In this document: positions 1 through 8,642 of the stretch, in pieces | Layout of the letters: each line of letters starts with the position of its first letter | Position numbering within the stretch: the stretch's first letter is position 1 | NCBI GenBank assembly: GCA_036653595.1 | Contig: JAVVTQ010000001.1 | Location: forward strand, 1 to 64,000 | Direction of reading: 5' to 3' | Source of the DNA: JAVVTQ01 sp036653595 | GTDB lineage: Bacteria; Bacillota; Clostridia; Oscillospirales; Ruminococcaceae | Length of the DNA stretch: 64,000 nucleotides | Program-made: the position numbers and the translations under genes | Notes under the pieces: generated by a model | What the model was told of the DNA's origin: nothing | What the model saw: the letters and a program-made list of their open reading frames with translations, nothing else | Databases searched by the model: none

Positions 1-200
1 GATAGTCGCGGCGAAGCGCAGCTTCGGCAAATTGATGGTAAAACGTTCTCGAAGCGCAGCTTCGGGGTTGTTATAACACATTCCCTCAAAGTGCGAAGCG
101 ATAGGCGCGGCGAAGCCGCGAGGCGAAGCGCAGCTTCGGCAAATTGATGGTAAAACGTTCTCGAAGCGCAGCTTCGGGGTTGTTATAACACATACCTTAA
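1..200. repeat. 112-bp tandem repeat (about 1.8 copies)
   Basis: A unit beginning at 11 recurs at 123, a period of 112 bp. Both copies hold the block gcgaagcgcagcttcggc, an identical stretch of about 70 bp through ttgttataacacat, and then a more diverged tail. Each copy contains two imperfect palindromes of the form CGAAGC-GCA-GCTTCG. The first bases of the window (gatagtcgcggcgaag) resemble the tail that follows each copy, so the array probably continues to the left. No believable coding sequence is seen here. Confidence 0.8.
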
Positions 201-361
201 AAATGAGAAGCGATAGTCGCGTCGAAGATGCGCGAGACAGCTTGCGGCGGTGCTTTTCAAATAAGCGTCGCCCAAAAAGCCGCTCATCGCCATCAGTTGG
301 GAGTGGGAATTTAAATGAAAACATAAATATCGGTCGCAAACGCGCCAAACGTGCCGTGTGC

Positions 362-390
362 TTGCATTTTCTGCAAGGCGGTGGTATATT
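362..390 (+). promoter_or_regulatory. Candidate sigma-A promoter for the rimP operon
   Basis: TTGCAT at 362-367 and TATATT at 385-390 are separated by 17 bp. The expected start near 397 would place the hairpin at 418-443 inside the leader. Confidence 0.55.
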
Positions 391-417
391 ATATACATTG
401 AATGATGTTTGTTTTGT

Positions 418-443
418 GAAAGAGTGGGAACCCCCACTCTTTC
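418..443 (+). promoter_or_regulatory. Perfect 11-bp hairpin in the rimP leader
   Basis: GAAAGAGTGGG (418-428) and CCCACTCTTTC (433-443) form a perfect 11-bp stem with a 4-base loop, 45 bp before the rimP start codon. The following bases (atttatctg) are not a clean U-tract, so this may be an attenuator, a processing site or a protein-binding leader rather than a full terminator. From memory, similar hairpins precede rimP in other Firmicutes; this was not checked. Confidence 0.6.
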
Positions 444-487
444 ATTTATCTGTGCCTATATTAAAATCCATTTTATCGGAGGCCCAT

Positions 488-985
488 ATGCCCGACAAAA
501 AACTGAATGTCACACAATCGGTGCGCTCGGCGGTTGAGCCTTATGCAAGGCAACTGGGGCTGGAGCTTTGGGATGTGGTGTATGTCAAGGAGGGTCCGTC
601 GTGGTTTTTGAGGATAATAATCGACAAGCCCGGCGGAGTGTCACTCGATGACTGTGAGAGTCTCTCAAGGGCGGCGGATTCCTCGATTGAAGCACTTGAT
701 ATACCCGAGCACGAGTACTACCTGGAGGTCAGCTCTCCGGGCCTTGGCAGACATCTCAAAACACAGGAACATCTGCTGGCATATCTCGGAAAAAAGGTGG
801 CCGCGCATCTCATTCGGGCTGATGCCGACGGCGTCCGAGATTACGAGGGCGCGCTGGTATCCTATGACAACGACTGCGTCACTATCGACTGCAATGGCAT
901 GCCCACCGTCGTGCAAAAGAGCGCTGCGGCATATTTTAAGGCGTGCGACGACGACACTGACTTAGACTTGAAAGGAATATTGTAA
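488..985 (+). CDS. rimP: Ribosome maturation factor RimP
   Basis: This 165-residue protein helps mature the 30S subunit. The start at 488 follows the ribosome site cggagg (476-481). An open frame continues upstream to 203, but that part has no RimP similarity and crosses the leader hairpin, so it was excluded. RimP features are visible: the segment ELWDVVYV, the RIIIDKPGGVSLDDCE stretch, and YYLEVSSPGLGRHL, which is the family's most conserved element. The C-terminal Sm-like domain (about residues 95-160) is more diverged. It is the first gene of the nusA-infB operon, and nusA starts 1 bp after its stop. Confidence 0.93.
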   Translation: MPDKKLNVTQSVRSAVEPYARQLGLELWDVVYVKEGPSWFLRIIIDKPGGVSLDDCESLSRAADSSIEALDIPEHEYYLEVSSPGLGRHLKTQEHLLAYLGKKVAAHLIRADADGVRDYEGALVSYDNDCVTIDCNGMPTVVQKSAAAYFKACDDDTDLDLKGIL

Positions 986-986
986 A

Positions 987-2072
987 ATGAACGCCGAATT
1001 TTTTGAAGCTCTGACATTGCTCGAAAAGGAAAAGGGCATATCGGGAGATTATCTTCTTGAAAAAATCAGGAATGCGATAATTATCGCCGTCAAGCGCGAT
1101 TTTGGAGGCAAGGACAACATACTGGTCGACATAGATCCCGAGACTCAAAATTTCAAAGTTTCCCTGCAAAAGGAAGTTGTGGAGGAGGTCGAGGACCCCG
1201 ATACACAGATGACACTTGAGCAGGCGCAGGCTTTGCGCGCGCGCGCAAAGCTGGGAGCAACCATCGACATACCGCTCAAAACGAAAGATTTTGGCCGAAT
1301 CGCCGCGCAGACCGCAAAACATGTAATTCGCCAAGGAATCCGCGAGGCTGAGAGAAGCCAGATTTACGATGAGCTTCAAAGCAAGCACGGCGAAATCATA
1401 ACGGCTACCATACTTCGCATCGATGCAAAAAAAGGCACCGCAGTTCTCGAAATCGGGAAGACTGAGGCCATGCTTCCCAAAACCGAGCAGGTTCCCAAAG
1501 AGGTGCTGCATGAGGGCGACCACATAAAGGTTTATGTAGTTGACATATCCGTGACTGACCGCGGTCCGAAGATAATGATTTCGCGCACTCATCCGGGGCT
1601 TGTAAAAAGGCTCTTTGAGATGGAAGTTCCCGAAATATTTGACGGGACTGTGGAAATCAAGGGAATTTCGCGCGAGGCCGGAATGAGGACGAAGCTTGCT
1701 GTGTGGTCAAAGGATGAAAACGTCGACCCGCGCGGTGCCTGCATAGGAACGAGAGGCGCACGTGTCGCAAATATCGTCGATGAGCTCGGCGGAGAGAAAA
1801 TAGACATCGTGCTCTACAGCGAGGATCCAAAAGCATATATCGCGGAGGCTCTGAGCCCTGCGAGTGTGGTAAATGTCGAAATACTCGACGAGCAAAACAG
1901 AGTTTGCCGCGTGACTGTGCCGGACCACCAGCTCTCGCTCGCCATCGGCAACAAGGGACAGAATGCACGTCTGGCGGCGAGGCTTACCGGCTATAAGATA
2001 GACATAAGGCCGGAGAGCGGATATTACGGCGAGGATGATTCAAATGCCGCGGCACAAGAGGCGGCAGAGTAA
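987..2072 (+). CDS. nusA: Transcription termination/antitermination protein NusA
   Basis: NusA binds RNA polymerase and nascent RNA and controls pausing, termination and antitermination. The 361-residue protein has the N-terminal polymerase-binding domain (about 1-130), an S1 domain (about 132-198, ITATILRIDAKKGTAVLEIG), then two KH domains. The GACIGTRGARV and SLAIGNKGQNARLAARL motifs mark KH1 and KH2. It ends in a short acidic tail and lacks the C-terminal acidic repeats of E. coli NusA, as is usual in Firmicutes. It starts 1 bp after rimP and is followed by ylxR. Confidence 0.97.
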   Translation: MNAEFFEALTLLEKEKGISGDYLLEKIRNAIIIAVKRDFGGKDNILVDIDPETQNFKVSLQKEVVEEVEDPDTQMTLEQAQALRARAKLGATIDIPLKTKDFGRIAAQTAKHVIRQGIREAERSQIYDELQSKHGEIITATILRIDAKKGTAVLEIGKTEAMLPKTEQVPKEVLHEGDHIKVYVVDISVTDRGPKIMISRTHPGLVKRLFEMEVPEIFDGTVEIKGISREAGMRTKLAVWSKDENVDPRGACIGTRGARVANIVDELGGEKIDIVLYSEDPKAYIAEALSPASVVNVEILDEQNRVCRVTVPDHQLSLAIGNKGQNARLAARLTGYKIDIRPESGYYGEDDSNAAAQEAAE

Positions 2073-2100
2073 AACGACATAAAAAGGAGGGATTTTTAAC

Positions 2101-2376
2101 ATGCCGCAAAAGAAAGTTCCAATTCGCATGTGCACAGGCTGCCGAGAAAGCAAGCCCAAAAAAGAGCTTGTGCGCGTTGTTAAAAGTCCCGACGGGGAGA
2201 TAAGCGTCGACCTCACAGGAAAAAAATCCGGGAGAGGCGCGTATCTCTGCAAAAATGCAAAATGTCTCGAAAAGGCACGGAAAATTAAAAGCCTGGAGCG
2301 CGCGTTCGAGTGCGCGATAAGCGACGATATCTTTGAGCGTCTCGCGGCAGAAATCGAGGAACACGGCGATGCCTGA
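2101..2376 (+). CDS. ylxR: YlxR family RNA-binding/regulatory protein (DUF448)
   Basis: This 91-residue protein has the hallmark YlxR sequence: RMCTGCRE near the start, then LVRVV, and SGRGAYLCKNAKCLEKARK. The family binds RNA and has been linked to transcriptional regulation and RNase P; the exact role is unsettled. The ribosome site aaaaggagg lies just upstream. The gene sits between nusA and ylxQ, its standard position in Firmicutes, and overlaps ylxQ by 8 bp. Confidence 0.93.
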   Translation: MPQKKVPIRMCTGCRESKPKKELVRVVKSPDGEISVDLTGKKSGRGAYLCKNAKCLEKARKIKSLERAFECAISDDIFERLAAEIEEHGDA

Positions 2377-2686
2377 CAGCGGAGTTCTATCGGCGATATC
2401 GATGGCGCGCGGCGCGGGACAGTTAAAGATAGGCTTTGACGCCACGGTGAAATGTCTGGGCAGGGATGCGGTGCTTGTTCTTACGGCAAATGACATCTCG
2501 CAAAGAACACTGGCGGCAATGACAAAAGCGTGCGGCAATTTGGCAGAGCAGCTCGCGATAGATTTTTCCCAGGACGAAATAGAAGAGGTTGTGGGTCGCA
2601 GGTTTGCCGTCTGCGCCATCACCGATGACAATTTTGCATTTTTAATAAAGAGTAAACTGGCCAAACATAAGGAGGCGCATATATGA
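2369..2686 (+). CDS. ylxQ: YlxQ, L7Ae-like ribosomal/K-turn binding protein
   Basis: This is a 105-residue member of the L7Ae/L30e/Gadd45 fold group, which binds kink-turn RNA. The start chosen is ATG 2369, inside the end of ylxR, preceded by gagga (2356-2360). The more distant ATG at 2333 would add residues translated from the ylxR frame region with no family similarity. Visible family traits are the RGAGQLKIGFDATVK segment and the alternating helices and strands typical of the fold. It overlaps infB as ATGA, which suggests translational coupling. Confidence 0.88.
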   Translation: MPDSGVLSAISMARGAGQLKIGFDATVKCLGRDAVLVLTANDISQRTLAAMTKACGNLAEQLAIDFSQDEIEEVVGRRFAVCAITDDNFAFLIKSKLAKHKEAHI

Positions 2687-5019
2687 TAATTAAATACAGA
2701 TTGGGAGAACTTGCAAAGGATCTCGGACTCGCGAACAAGGATGTCATCACGGCGATGAAGACCGCCGGTGCGGACAAAAAACACACAACGGTGCTCACGG
2801 AGCCCGAGCTTGACTTTATCTTCGAGTCGCTGACGCAAGGAAACAGCGTGCAAAGCTTTGACCAGTATTTTGTGGAGAGCAGTGCGCCCTCTCAAAAAAA
2901 AATAGAGGCTCAAAAAGCAGCAGATAAAGCAGATAACGCCGAAAAACCGGCCGTTCCGCAGGGTGCGGGAATTGTGCCTCCCAAAAAGCCAAAGGAAAAC
3001 ACAGAAGCCGCCGTGACAGAGCGCGTCAGCCGCGTGATAGACACGCGCGCCGCTGTCGTAGAAATAGACAAATACAACGAGAAGTATGAGAACATTGCGC
3101 AGACCTCCACAACGGACAAGGCGCAAAACCGACGCAACGTACCGCAGGGCAAGAAGCAAAAGCTGAACCAGCGCTCACAGCAGCGCCAGAAACAGCAGTA
3201 TCAGCGCCGCGAGACGGAGTCGGAGCGTTTGCAGCGCCTACAGCTTGAAAAAGCGCGCCACGCACAGCTGCGCATATCAATTCCGGACGAAATTTCTGTC
3301 GGTGAGCTTGCTAGCCGCCTAAAAGTCGCGGCGCCTGCCGTTGTCAAAAAGCTGATGGGGCTGGGAATCATGGCCTCTATTTCGGAGATTGTCGACTTTG
3401 ACACTGCCAGTCTCGTGGCAGACGAATTTGGCGCAAAGGTAGAGCATGAAATACATGTCACGATAGAAGAACGCCTCAATATCACGGTCGAGGACGAGGA
3501 CAAATCCGAGGATCTCACAGAGCGCTCGGCTGTCGTAGTTGTCATGGGACACGTCGACCACGGCAAGACCTCGCTGCTCGACTACATCCGCAAGGCTTCC
3601 GTTGCAACAGGTGAGGCCGGCGGAATAACGCAGCACATCGGCGCCTACAGGGTGCCTGTCAAAAACAAATTCGTGACATTTCTCGATACACCGGGACATG
3701 AGGCATTTACCTCAATGCGCGCACGTGGAGCTTCCGTCACCGACATCGCGGTGCTTGTTGTCGCCGCCGACGACGGTATCATGCCGCAAACGATTGAGGC
3801 AATCAACCACGCAAAGGCCGCCGGTGTCGCTATAATTGTCGCAATAAATAAAATGGATAAGCCCACCGCGAATGCAGAAAAAGTAAAACAGGAGCTTACG
3901 GAATATGAGCTTGTGCCCGAGGAGTGGGGCGGCGACGTGATATGCGTGCCCGTGTCCGCAAAGACGGGTGCCGGCATAGACACACTGCTGGAGATGATAA
4001 CGCTAGTCAGCGAGGTAAAAGAGCTGAAAGCAAACCCAAACCGTCTTGCAACGGGCACAGTCATCGAGGCAAAGCTCGACAAGGGCCTTGGCCCTGTGGC
4101 GACGATACTCGTTCAAAACGGCACGCTTCATGTCGGAGACACGATAATTGCAGGCACAGCCGTCGGACATGTGCGCTCAATGCTCGATGACCACGGGATG
4201 CCAATCGAATCGGCCGGGCCGTCAGTGCCCGTTGAAATTGCCGGGCTTGTCGATGTCCCTGCCGCCGGAGATATTTTCAACGCAGTCGCCGACGAGCGCC
4301 TTGCGCGTGAACTTGTCGACCAGCGCCGCATAGCGGAAAAGGAAGAGCAGTTTAAGACATACAAAAAGGTCACCTTGGACAATTTGTTCAGCCAGATAGC
4401 CGAGGGCGACGTCAAGGAATTGCCGATAATTGTAAAAGCTGACGTCCGCGGTTCCGCAGAGGCCTTAAAGCAGAGTCTCGAGCAGCTGTCCAACGAGGAA
4501 GTGCGCGTTAGGATAATCCATGCCGCAGTCGGCGCGATAAACGGCTCTGACATAATGCTGGCAGATGCATCCGGAGCAATTGTCATAGGGTTCAACGTGC
4601 GGCCAGACCCGACTGCTGCAGAGCAGGCCGAGCTAAACGAAGTAGAAATGCGCATGTACCGGGTCATTTATGATGCTATTGAGGACGTCAAGTCGGCGCT
4701 CAAGGGAATGCTTGCGCCAAAAATTCGCGAGGTTGAGCTGGGACGCGCCGAGGTGCGCCAGGTGCTCAAAATTTCATCAATCGGCACGGTGGCGGGCAGC
4801 TATGTTCAAAACGGAACAATCACAAGATCCAGCCTGATTCGCATAGTGCGCGGAGGAATCATAATAAATGACGACAAAATCGCCACACTTCGCCGCTTTA
4901 AAGATGATGTAAAAGAGGTTGCTTCCGGCTATGAATGCGGTATAACTCTTGAGAAATTTGCAGATATTAAAGAGGGCGACATCCTTGAGGCATATATAGT
5001 CGAGGAATATCGCGACTGA
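2683..5019 (+). CDS. infB: Translation initiation factor IF-2
   Basis: IF-2 is the GTPase that brings initiator tRNA to the 30S subunit. The 778-residue protein starts with an IF2-N domain (about 1-50), then a charged linker rich in K, Q and R (about 75-195), then a second IF2-N-type domain (about 200-250). The G domain has GHVDHGKT at 289-296, DTPGHE and NKMD. Domains II, III and IV follow, with the VKADVRGSAEALKQSL segment of domain III. The start overlaps the ylxQ stop (ATGA), and rbfA follows 22 bp after the stop. Confidence 0.98.
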   Translation: MIIKYRLGELAKDLGLANKDVITAMKTAGADKKHTTVLTEPELDFIFESLTQGNSVQSFDQYFVESSAPSQKKIEAQKAADKADNAEKPAVPQGAGIVPPKKPKENTEAAVTERVSRVIDTRAAVVEIDKYNEKYENIAQTSTTDKAQNRRNVPQGKKQKLNQRSQQRQKQQYQRRETESERLQRLQLEKARHAQLRISIPDEISVGELASRLKVAAPAVVKKLMGLGIMASISEIVDFDTASLVADEFGAKVEHEIHVTIEERLNITVEDEDKSEDLTERSAVVVVMGHVDHGKTSLLDYIRKASVATGEAGGITQHIGAYRVPVKNKFVTFLDTPGHEAFTSMRARGASVTDIAVLVVAADDGIMPQTIEAINHAKAAGVAIIVAINKMDKPTANAEKVKQELTEYELVPEEWGGDVICVPVSAKTGAGIDTLLEMITLVSEVKELKANPNRLATGTVIEAKLDKGLGPVATILVQNGTLHVGDTIIAGTAVGHVRSMLDDHGMPIESAGPSVPVEIAGLVDVPAAGDIFNAVADERLARELVDQRRIAEKEEQFKTYKKVTLDNLFSQIAEGDVKELPIIVKADVRGSAEALKQSLEQLSNEEVRVRIIHAAVGAINGSDIMLADASGAIVIGFNVRPDPTAAEQAELNEVEMRMYRVIYDAIEDVKSALKGMLAPKIREVELGRAEVRQVLKISSIGTVAGSYVQNGTITRSSLIRIVRGGIIINDDKIATLRRFKDDVKEVASGYECGITLEKFADIKEGDILEAYIVEEYRD

Positions 5020-5041
5020 TTTTCAGTAAAAAGGAGAAACT

Positions 5042-5389
5042 ATGCCAAATAAAACCAAGCAGGGCAGAGTTAATATGGATATGAAGCGTGAGATTTCAGC
5101 CGCAATATCCGGGATGAAAGATCCGCGGCTCAATGAGTTTCTCTCAGTAAACCGCGTTGACGTGACGGCTGATAAGTCATATGCCAAGGTCTTTGTTGGC
5201 TCGCTAAACGGTGCACAAGCCGCAAAAGAGGCGTGTGAGCTTCTCACTAAGGCAAAGGGTCACATCAAGACCGAGCTTGCAAAAGTTTTGCGCATCAGGA
5301 AAATACCTGACCTCACATTTATACCGGATGACTCTGTCGATTACTACAACAAAATAAATTCAATTTTGGAAGGGCTTAAGGATGAGTAA
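5042..5389 (+). CDS. rbfA: Ribosome-binding factor A
   Basis: RbfA is a cold-adaptation and 30S maturation factor with a type II KH fold. The 115-residue protein shows the family pattern: an early basic helix, DPRL, VTADKSYAKVFVG and the RKIPDLTFIPDDSVDY segment near the C-terminus. A ribosome site (aaaaggag) precedes the ATG. The last codons overlap the next gene by 8 bp, so the two are probably translated together. Confidence 0.94.
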   Translation: MPNKTKQGRVNMDMKREISAAISGMKDPRLNEFLSVNRVDVTADKSYAKVFVGSLNGAQAAKEACELLTKAKGHIKTELAKVLRIRKIPDLTFIPDDSVDYYNKINSILEGLKDE

Positions 5390-6344
5390 TGCATTGACGG
5401 AACAAAATGCCGCAAAAATGCTTCTCGAAGCAGAGGATATACTCATCATCTGCCACAAAAATCCCGACGGCGACACTTTGGGAAGCGGATTTGCCATGTG
5501 GAGCACGCTTCACCGGCTAAAAAAGCGCGCCCGCATAGTATGCGACAGTGCATTTCCCGGACGCTATGGCTACATGCTTGATAAGTACAACATGGATAGA
5601 TGTGAGGACTTTGAGCCTCGCTTTATTCTTGCCGTGGACACAGCCGCAAAGGAGCTTATGGGCGAAAGTCTCGTTTCTCTCGCGTCCGAAACAAACCTGT
5701 GCATTGATCATCATATGCTCAATGGCGGTTACGCAGAAAACTTGCTGCTTGATGCAAAAAGCGCATCATGCTGCGAGATAATTGCGCGCGTAATCGACGA
5801 AATGGGCGTCACAATAGACGGGTATGCCGCGCAGTGCCTGTACACAGGGCTGGCAACGGACACCGGCTGCTTTCGCTATTCAAACACGACCTCAGGCACG
5901 CACCTTTTGGCGGCGCGCCTTTTTGACATTGGCATAGACTATGAAATGCTCAACCGCATCCTGTTTGAGACAAAGACACGTGCCAGAGTGGAGCTTGAAC
6001 GCAGAGCGCTTGCGGGAATGGAATATGCATGCGGGGGAAAGCTTGCGTTTATGACAATAACGCAGGAAATGCTGGCAACGGCCGGTGCGGATCCAAGCGA
6101 GGTTGAGGGAATCACTGCAATTCCGCGCACGATCGAGGGCGTTGAGGCGGGTGTGACACTTCGCGAACTTCCAACGGGCACGTATAAGGTTTCAGTGCGA
6201 ACATTCACAGTTGACGCCTCTAAAATAGCGGCAATTTTCGGCGGCGGCGGCCATGTGCGCGCGGCCGGGTTTGAGTGCTCGGGCACGCCGTACGATATCA
6301 AGGTCGCGGTTGTCGCGGCGCTGGAAAGGGAATTGTCGATTTGA
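5382..6344 (+). CDS. nrnA: DHH/DHHA1 phosphoesterase, NrnA-like oligoribonuclease/pAp phosphatase
   Basis: NrnA-type enzymes degrade very short RNA and dephosphorylate pAp, completing RNA turnover; PNPase is encoded nearby. The 320-residue protein has the metal-binding motifs of the DHH family: NPDGDTLGS, AVDTA, and CIDHH, which contains the name-giving DHH. The C-terminal DHHA1 domain carries FGGGGHVRAAGF, which binds substrate. It overlaps rbfA by 8 bp and truB by 4 bp. c-di-AMP phosphodiesterases are related, but they have extra PAS and GGDEF domains that are absent here. Confidence 0.9.
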   Translation: MSNALTEQNAAKMLLEAEDILIICHKNPDGDTLGSGFAMWSTLHRLKKRARIVCDSAFPGRYGYMLDKYNMDRCEDFEPRFILAVDTAAKELMGESLVSLASETNLCIDHHMLNGGYAENLLLDAKSASCCEIIARVIDEMGVTIDGYAAQCLYTGLATDTGCFRYSNTTSGTHLLAARLFDIGIDYEMLNRILFETKTRARVELERRALAGMEYACGGKLAFMTITQEMLATAGADPSEVEGITAIPRTIEGVEAGVTLRELPTGTYKVSVRTFTVDASKIAAIFGGGGHVRAAGFECSGTPYDIKVAVVAALERELSI

Positions 6345-7234
6345 ACGGCTTTATAGTAATTGACAAGCCCCGCGGTTTCACATCGTTTGATGTTGTGGCA
6401 AAGCTGCGGGGCGCTTTTATGCAAAAACGCATCGGACACGGCGGGACACTCGACCCTATGGCAACAGGGGTGCTGCCTGTGTTTTTAGGCAACGCAACGC
6501 GAGCCGCAGACATTTTGCCCGACACAAAAAAGAGATATGTCGCGACGGCGAAATTCGGCATTTTGACCGAAACGGGCGATGTGACCGGTGCGGTGATTGA
6601 GAAAAACGAAGCGGTGTGCAGCTGTGCGGAGCTTGAACGAGCCATGGCTGCAATATTCGGCAAGCAAAGCCAGGTTCCCCCGATGTATTCGGCATTGAAG
6701 ATTGACGGAAAGAGGCTCTACGAGTTGGCGCGCGAGGGAAAAACGGTCGAGCGCCTGAGCAGAAGCATAGAAATATTCGACATTGAGCTTTTGAATTTTG
6801 ATGAAGCGACGCGGGAATTCACGTTTGACGTGACGTGCTCAAAGGGTACATATGTGCGAACGCTCGCCGAAGATATTGCAAAATTATGCGGCCTTATAGC
6901 GACTCTTACGGCACTGCGCAGAACGCGAAGCGGTCCTTTTTTGGAGTCCTCTTGCATACAGCTGGAGGAAGCCTGCCGCGCTGCTTGTGACGGAGGCGCA
7001 AAGAGCATGCTGCGACCGATTGAGGATGCTTTTTTGCCGTACAGAGATGTTTTTTTGACGGCATCGGAGAAAAAAGCTTATCTAAACGGCGTAAGCTTTT
7101 GCAGAGCCGAATTCAGTGACGGTGCCGAGGAGGAGACAGTCCGCACATTCTGCGGCAGCTGTTTTTTGGGCACAGCGCTGATAACAAAAGACGGCACCGT
7201 GAAAAAGCAAAGGCAATTCTTTGAAAACACATGA
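6341..7234 (+). CDS. truB: tRNA pseudouridine(55) synthase TruB
   Basis: TruB converts U55 of tRNA to pseudouridine. The best start is TTG 6341, overlapping the nrnA stop as TTGA and preceded by ggaaaggga. It gives NGFIVIDKPRGFTSFDVV at the N-terminus, exactly where the family begins. The upstream ATG at 6275 lies within nrnA coding sequence. GGTLDPMATGVLP contains the catalytic aspartate, D38 in this numbering. The YEL and CSKGTYVRTLAEDI motifs follow, then a short C-terminal extension. The protein has 297 residues, a normal length. Confidence 0.95.
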   Translation: MNGFIVIDKPRGFTSFDVVAKLRGAFMQKRIGHGGTLDPMATGVLPVFLGNATRAADILPDTKKRYVATAKFGILTETGDVTGAVIEKNEAVCSCAELERAMAAIFGKQSQVPPMYSALKIDGKRLYELAREGKTVERLSRSIEIFDIELLNFDEATREFTFDVTCSKGTYVRTLAEDIAKLCGLIATLTALRRTRSGPFLESSCIQLEEACRAACDGGAKSMLRPIEDAFLPYRDVFLTASEKKAYLNGVSFCRAEFSDGAEEETVRTFCGSCFLGTALITKDGTVKKQRQFFENT

Positions 7235-7243
7235 GGGCAGCTT

Positions 7244-8158
7244 ATGAGATCGATGGCGGAGTTCATAAAAAATAAATGCCCGAGTGACGAATGTGCCGTG
7301 GCACTCGGCTATTTTGACGGCATACATGTGGGACATGCGGCGGTGCTGCGCTGTGCGATAGAAGCCGCAAAAAGCATAGATGCAGCTTCATATGCTCTCA
7401 CATTTGACATGTCCGCGCTTCGTGCAAGCGGCAAGGGAGGAAAAGATCTTTTGCCGAGAGACGAGTCGCAGAGAATTGCCCAAAATATGGGCATAGACTC
7501 CTTTCTGACGCTCAATTTTGGCACAATAGCGCACATGAGCGGCGAGGAATTTGTGTGTGAAGTTCTTATGAAGCTTTTGAAGGCGAGAGTGATTTGCTGC
7601 GGCAGCGATTTCAGGTTCGGAAAAAATCGCTCGTGCGGAGTAGCGGAGCTTCGCGCGATATGCGGCAGTCAGAAGATTGAAACAATTGTCGCAGAACCGG
7701 TTTTTGTCGGAGAAGAAATTGTCTCCACCTCAAAAATCAAGGCGATGATTGGCTGCGGGGATGTCGAAAAAGCCGCCCTGATGCTTGGCAGGGCGTACGG
7801 CATGGCGCTGCGCGTGACGCACGGAAAGCGCCTTGCTCGCAATCTCGGATTTCCGACGATAAACCAAGTTCTCCCTAGCACGATTGTCGAGCCGCGACAC
7901 GGAGTTTATCGTTCGAAATGCACTGTCGGCAAAAAAGTGTATTTTGGCGTGACGAATGTCGGTCTTCGGCCGACGGTCGAATGCAGCGAGGTGGTGACAC
8001 TCGAAACGCATCTTCTTGACTTTTGCGGTGACCTTTACGGCGACATTGTGCACACAAGCCTCGACGGCTTTATGAGGGATGAGCAGAAATTTTCCGGGGT
8101 AGACGAGCTTCGCGCAGCGGTGCTGAGAGACATTGACACCGTGCGGCACGGAGCATAA
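7244..8158 (+). CDS. ribF: Bifunctional riboflavin kinase/FAD synthetase RibF
   Basis: This enzyme makes FMN and then FAD from riboflavin. The N-terminal nucleotidyltransferase domain (about 1-180) has LGYFDGIHVGH, the GxFDGxHxGH signature, then GSDFRFGKN and the VSTSKIKAMI segment. The C-terminal kinase domain (about 185-304) has NLGFPTIN, GVYRSKCTVG and VTNVGLRPT. It lies 9 bp after truB, its common place in Firmicutes, and is probably the last gene of the long operon, because a new promoter follows before rpsO. Confidence 0.95.
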   Translation: MRSMAEFIKNKCPSDECAVALGYFDGIHVGHAAVLRCAIEAAKSIDAASYALTFDMSALRASGKGGKDLLPRDESQRIAQNMGIDSFLTLNFGTIAHMSGEEFVCEVLMKLLKARVICCGSDFRFGKNRSCGVAELRAICGSQKIETIVAEPVFVGEEIVSTSKIKAMIGCGDVEKAALMLGRAYGMALRVTHGKRLARNLGFPTINQVLPSTIVEPRHGVYRSKCTVGKKVYFGVTNVGLRPTVECSEVVTLETHLLDFCGDLYGDIVHTSLDGFMRDEQKFSGVDELRAAVLRDIDTVRHGA

Positions 8159-8174
8159 TTCGCGATATTCCGCC

Positions 8175-8203
8175 TTGCTATTGATTTCAAAGTGTGTTAT
8201 TAT
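8175..8203 (+). promoter_or_regulatory. Candidate sigma-A promoter for rpsO
   Basis: TTGCTA at 8175-8180 and TATTAT at 8198-8203 are 17 bp apart. The predicted start near 8210 gives rpsO a leader of about 105 nt. Confidence 0.6.
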
Positions 8204-8209
8204 TAATTA

Positions 8210-8315
8210 TAAATGACCTCGGCCTCGGAGCGGTGGCGTATGCCCATCTAACGGGAAACCTCTATACCCCGCGCTGTGACCGCAAGGCATCAACAAAAAG
8301 GAAGGTATTTTAAAA
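8210..8315 (+). promoter_or_regulatory. Structured rpsO leader (possible S15 autoregulatory RNA)
   Basis: The stretch is G+C-rich, with short self-complementary parts such as cctcggcctcggagcgg. S15 represses its own mRNA through structured leaders in several bacterial groups, and the structures differ between phyla. Position and composition fit such a leader, but I did not match it to a known class. Confidence 0.4.
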
Positions 8316-8576
8316 ATGCTTAAGGACAAAAATCTGGTAATTGAAGACAGCCGTCTGCACGAAACCGACACGGGTTCACCCGAGGTTCAAGTCGCGATTC
8401 TCACAAACAGAATCAACCACCTGACAGAGCACCTCAAGGAGCACAAGCAGGATCATCACTCCCGCCGCGGACTTCTTAAAATGGTCGGTCAGCGCCGCAA
8501 TCTGCTCGCATATCTCCAGAAAAAAGATGTAGAGCGTTATCGCGCACTTATAGCGAAACTTGGTCTTCGCAAATAA
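8316..8576 (+). CDS. rpsO: 30S ribosomal protein S15
   Basis: S15 is a primary 16S rRNA-binding protein of the small-subunit platform. The 86-residue sequence is clear: DTGSPEVQVAILTNRINHLT, then HKQDHHSRRGLLKMVGQRR and the basic C-terminus ending LGLRK. The ribosome site aaggaagg lies upstream of the ATG. It has its own promoter and leader and is followed by a strong terminator, so it can be expressed separately from ribF and pnp. Confidence 0.98.
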   Translation: MLKDKNLVIEDSRLHETDTGSPEVQVAILTNRINHLTEHLKEHKQDHHSRRGLLKMVGQRRNLLAYLQKKDVERYRALIAKLGLRK

Positions 8577-8588
8577 TTCGAACTTTTC

Positions 8589-8616
8589 AAAAGGCAGACG
8601 CTATGTCTGCCTTTTG
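8589..8616 (+). terminator. Rho-independent terminator after rpsO
   Basis: AAAAGGCAGAC (8589-8599) and GTCTGCCTTTT (8605-8615) form a perfect 11-bp stem with a 5-base loop ending in a T-tract. Confidence 0.85.
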
Positions 8617-8642
8617 TAGGTAACAAACTCAGGTTGAGGCTT

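Noticed and set aside
203..487. In-frame extension of rimP upstream of 488
   Set aside because: It has no RimP similarity, spans the predicted promoter and hairpin, and begins inside the tandem repeat.
1984..3159. 391-residue open frame antisense to nusA, ylxR, ylxQ and infB
   Set aside because: The plus-strand genes are certain; this frame has no ribosome site or family motif and follows their codon pattern.
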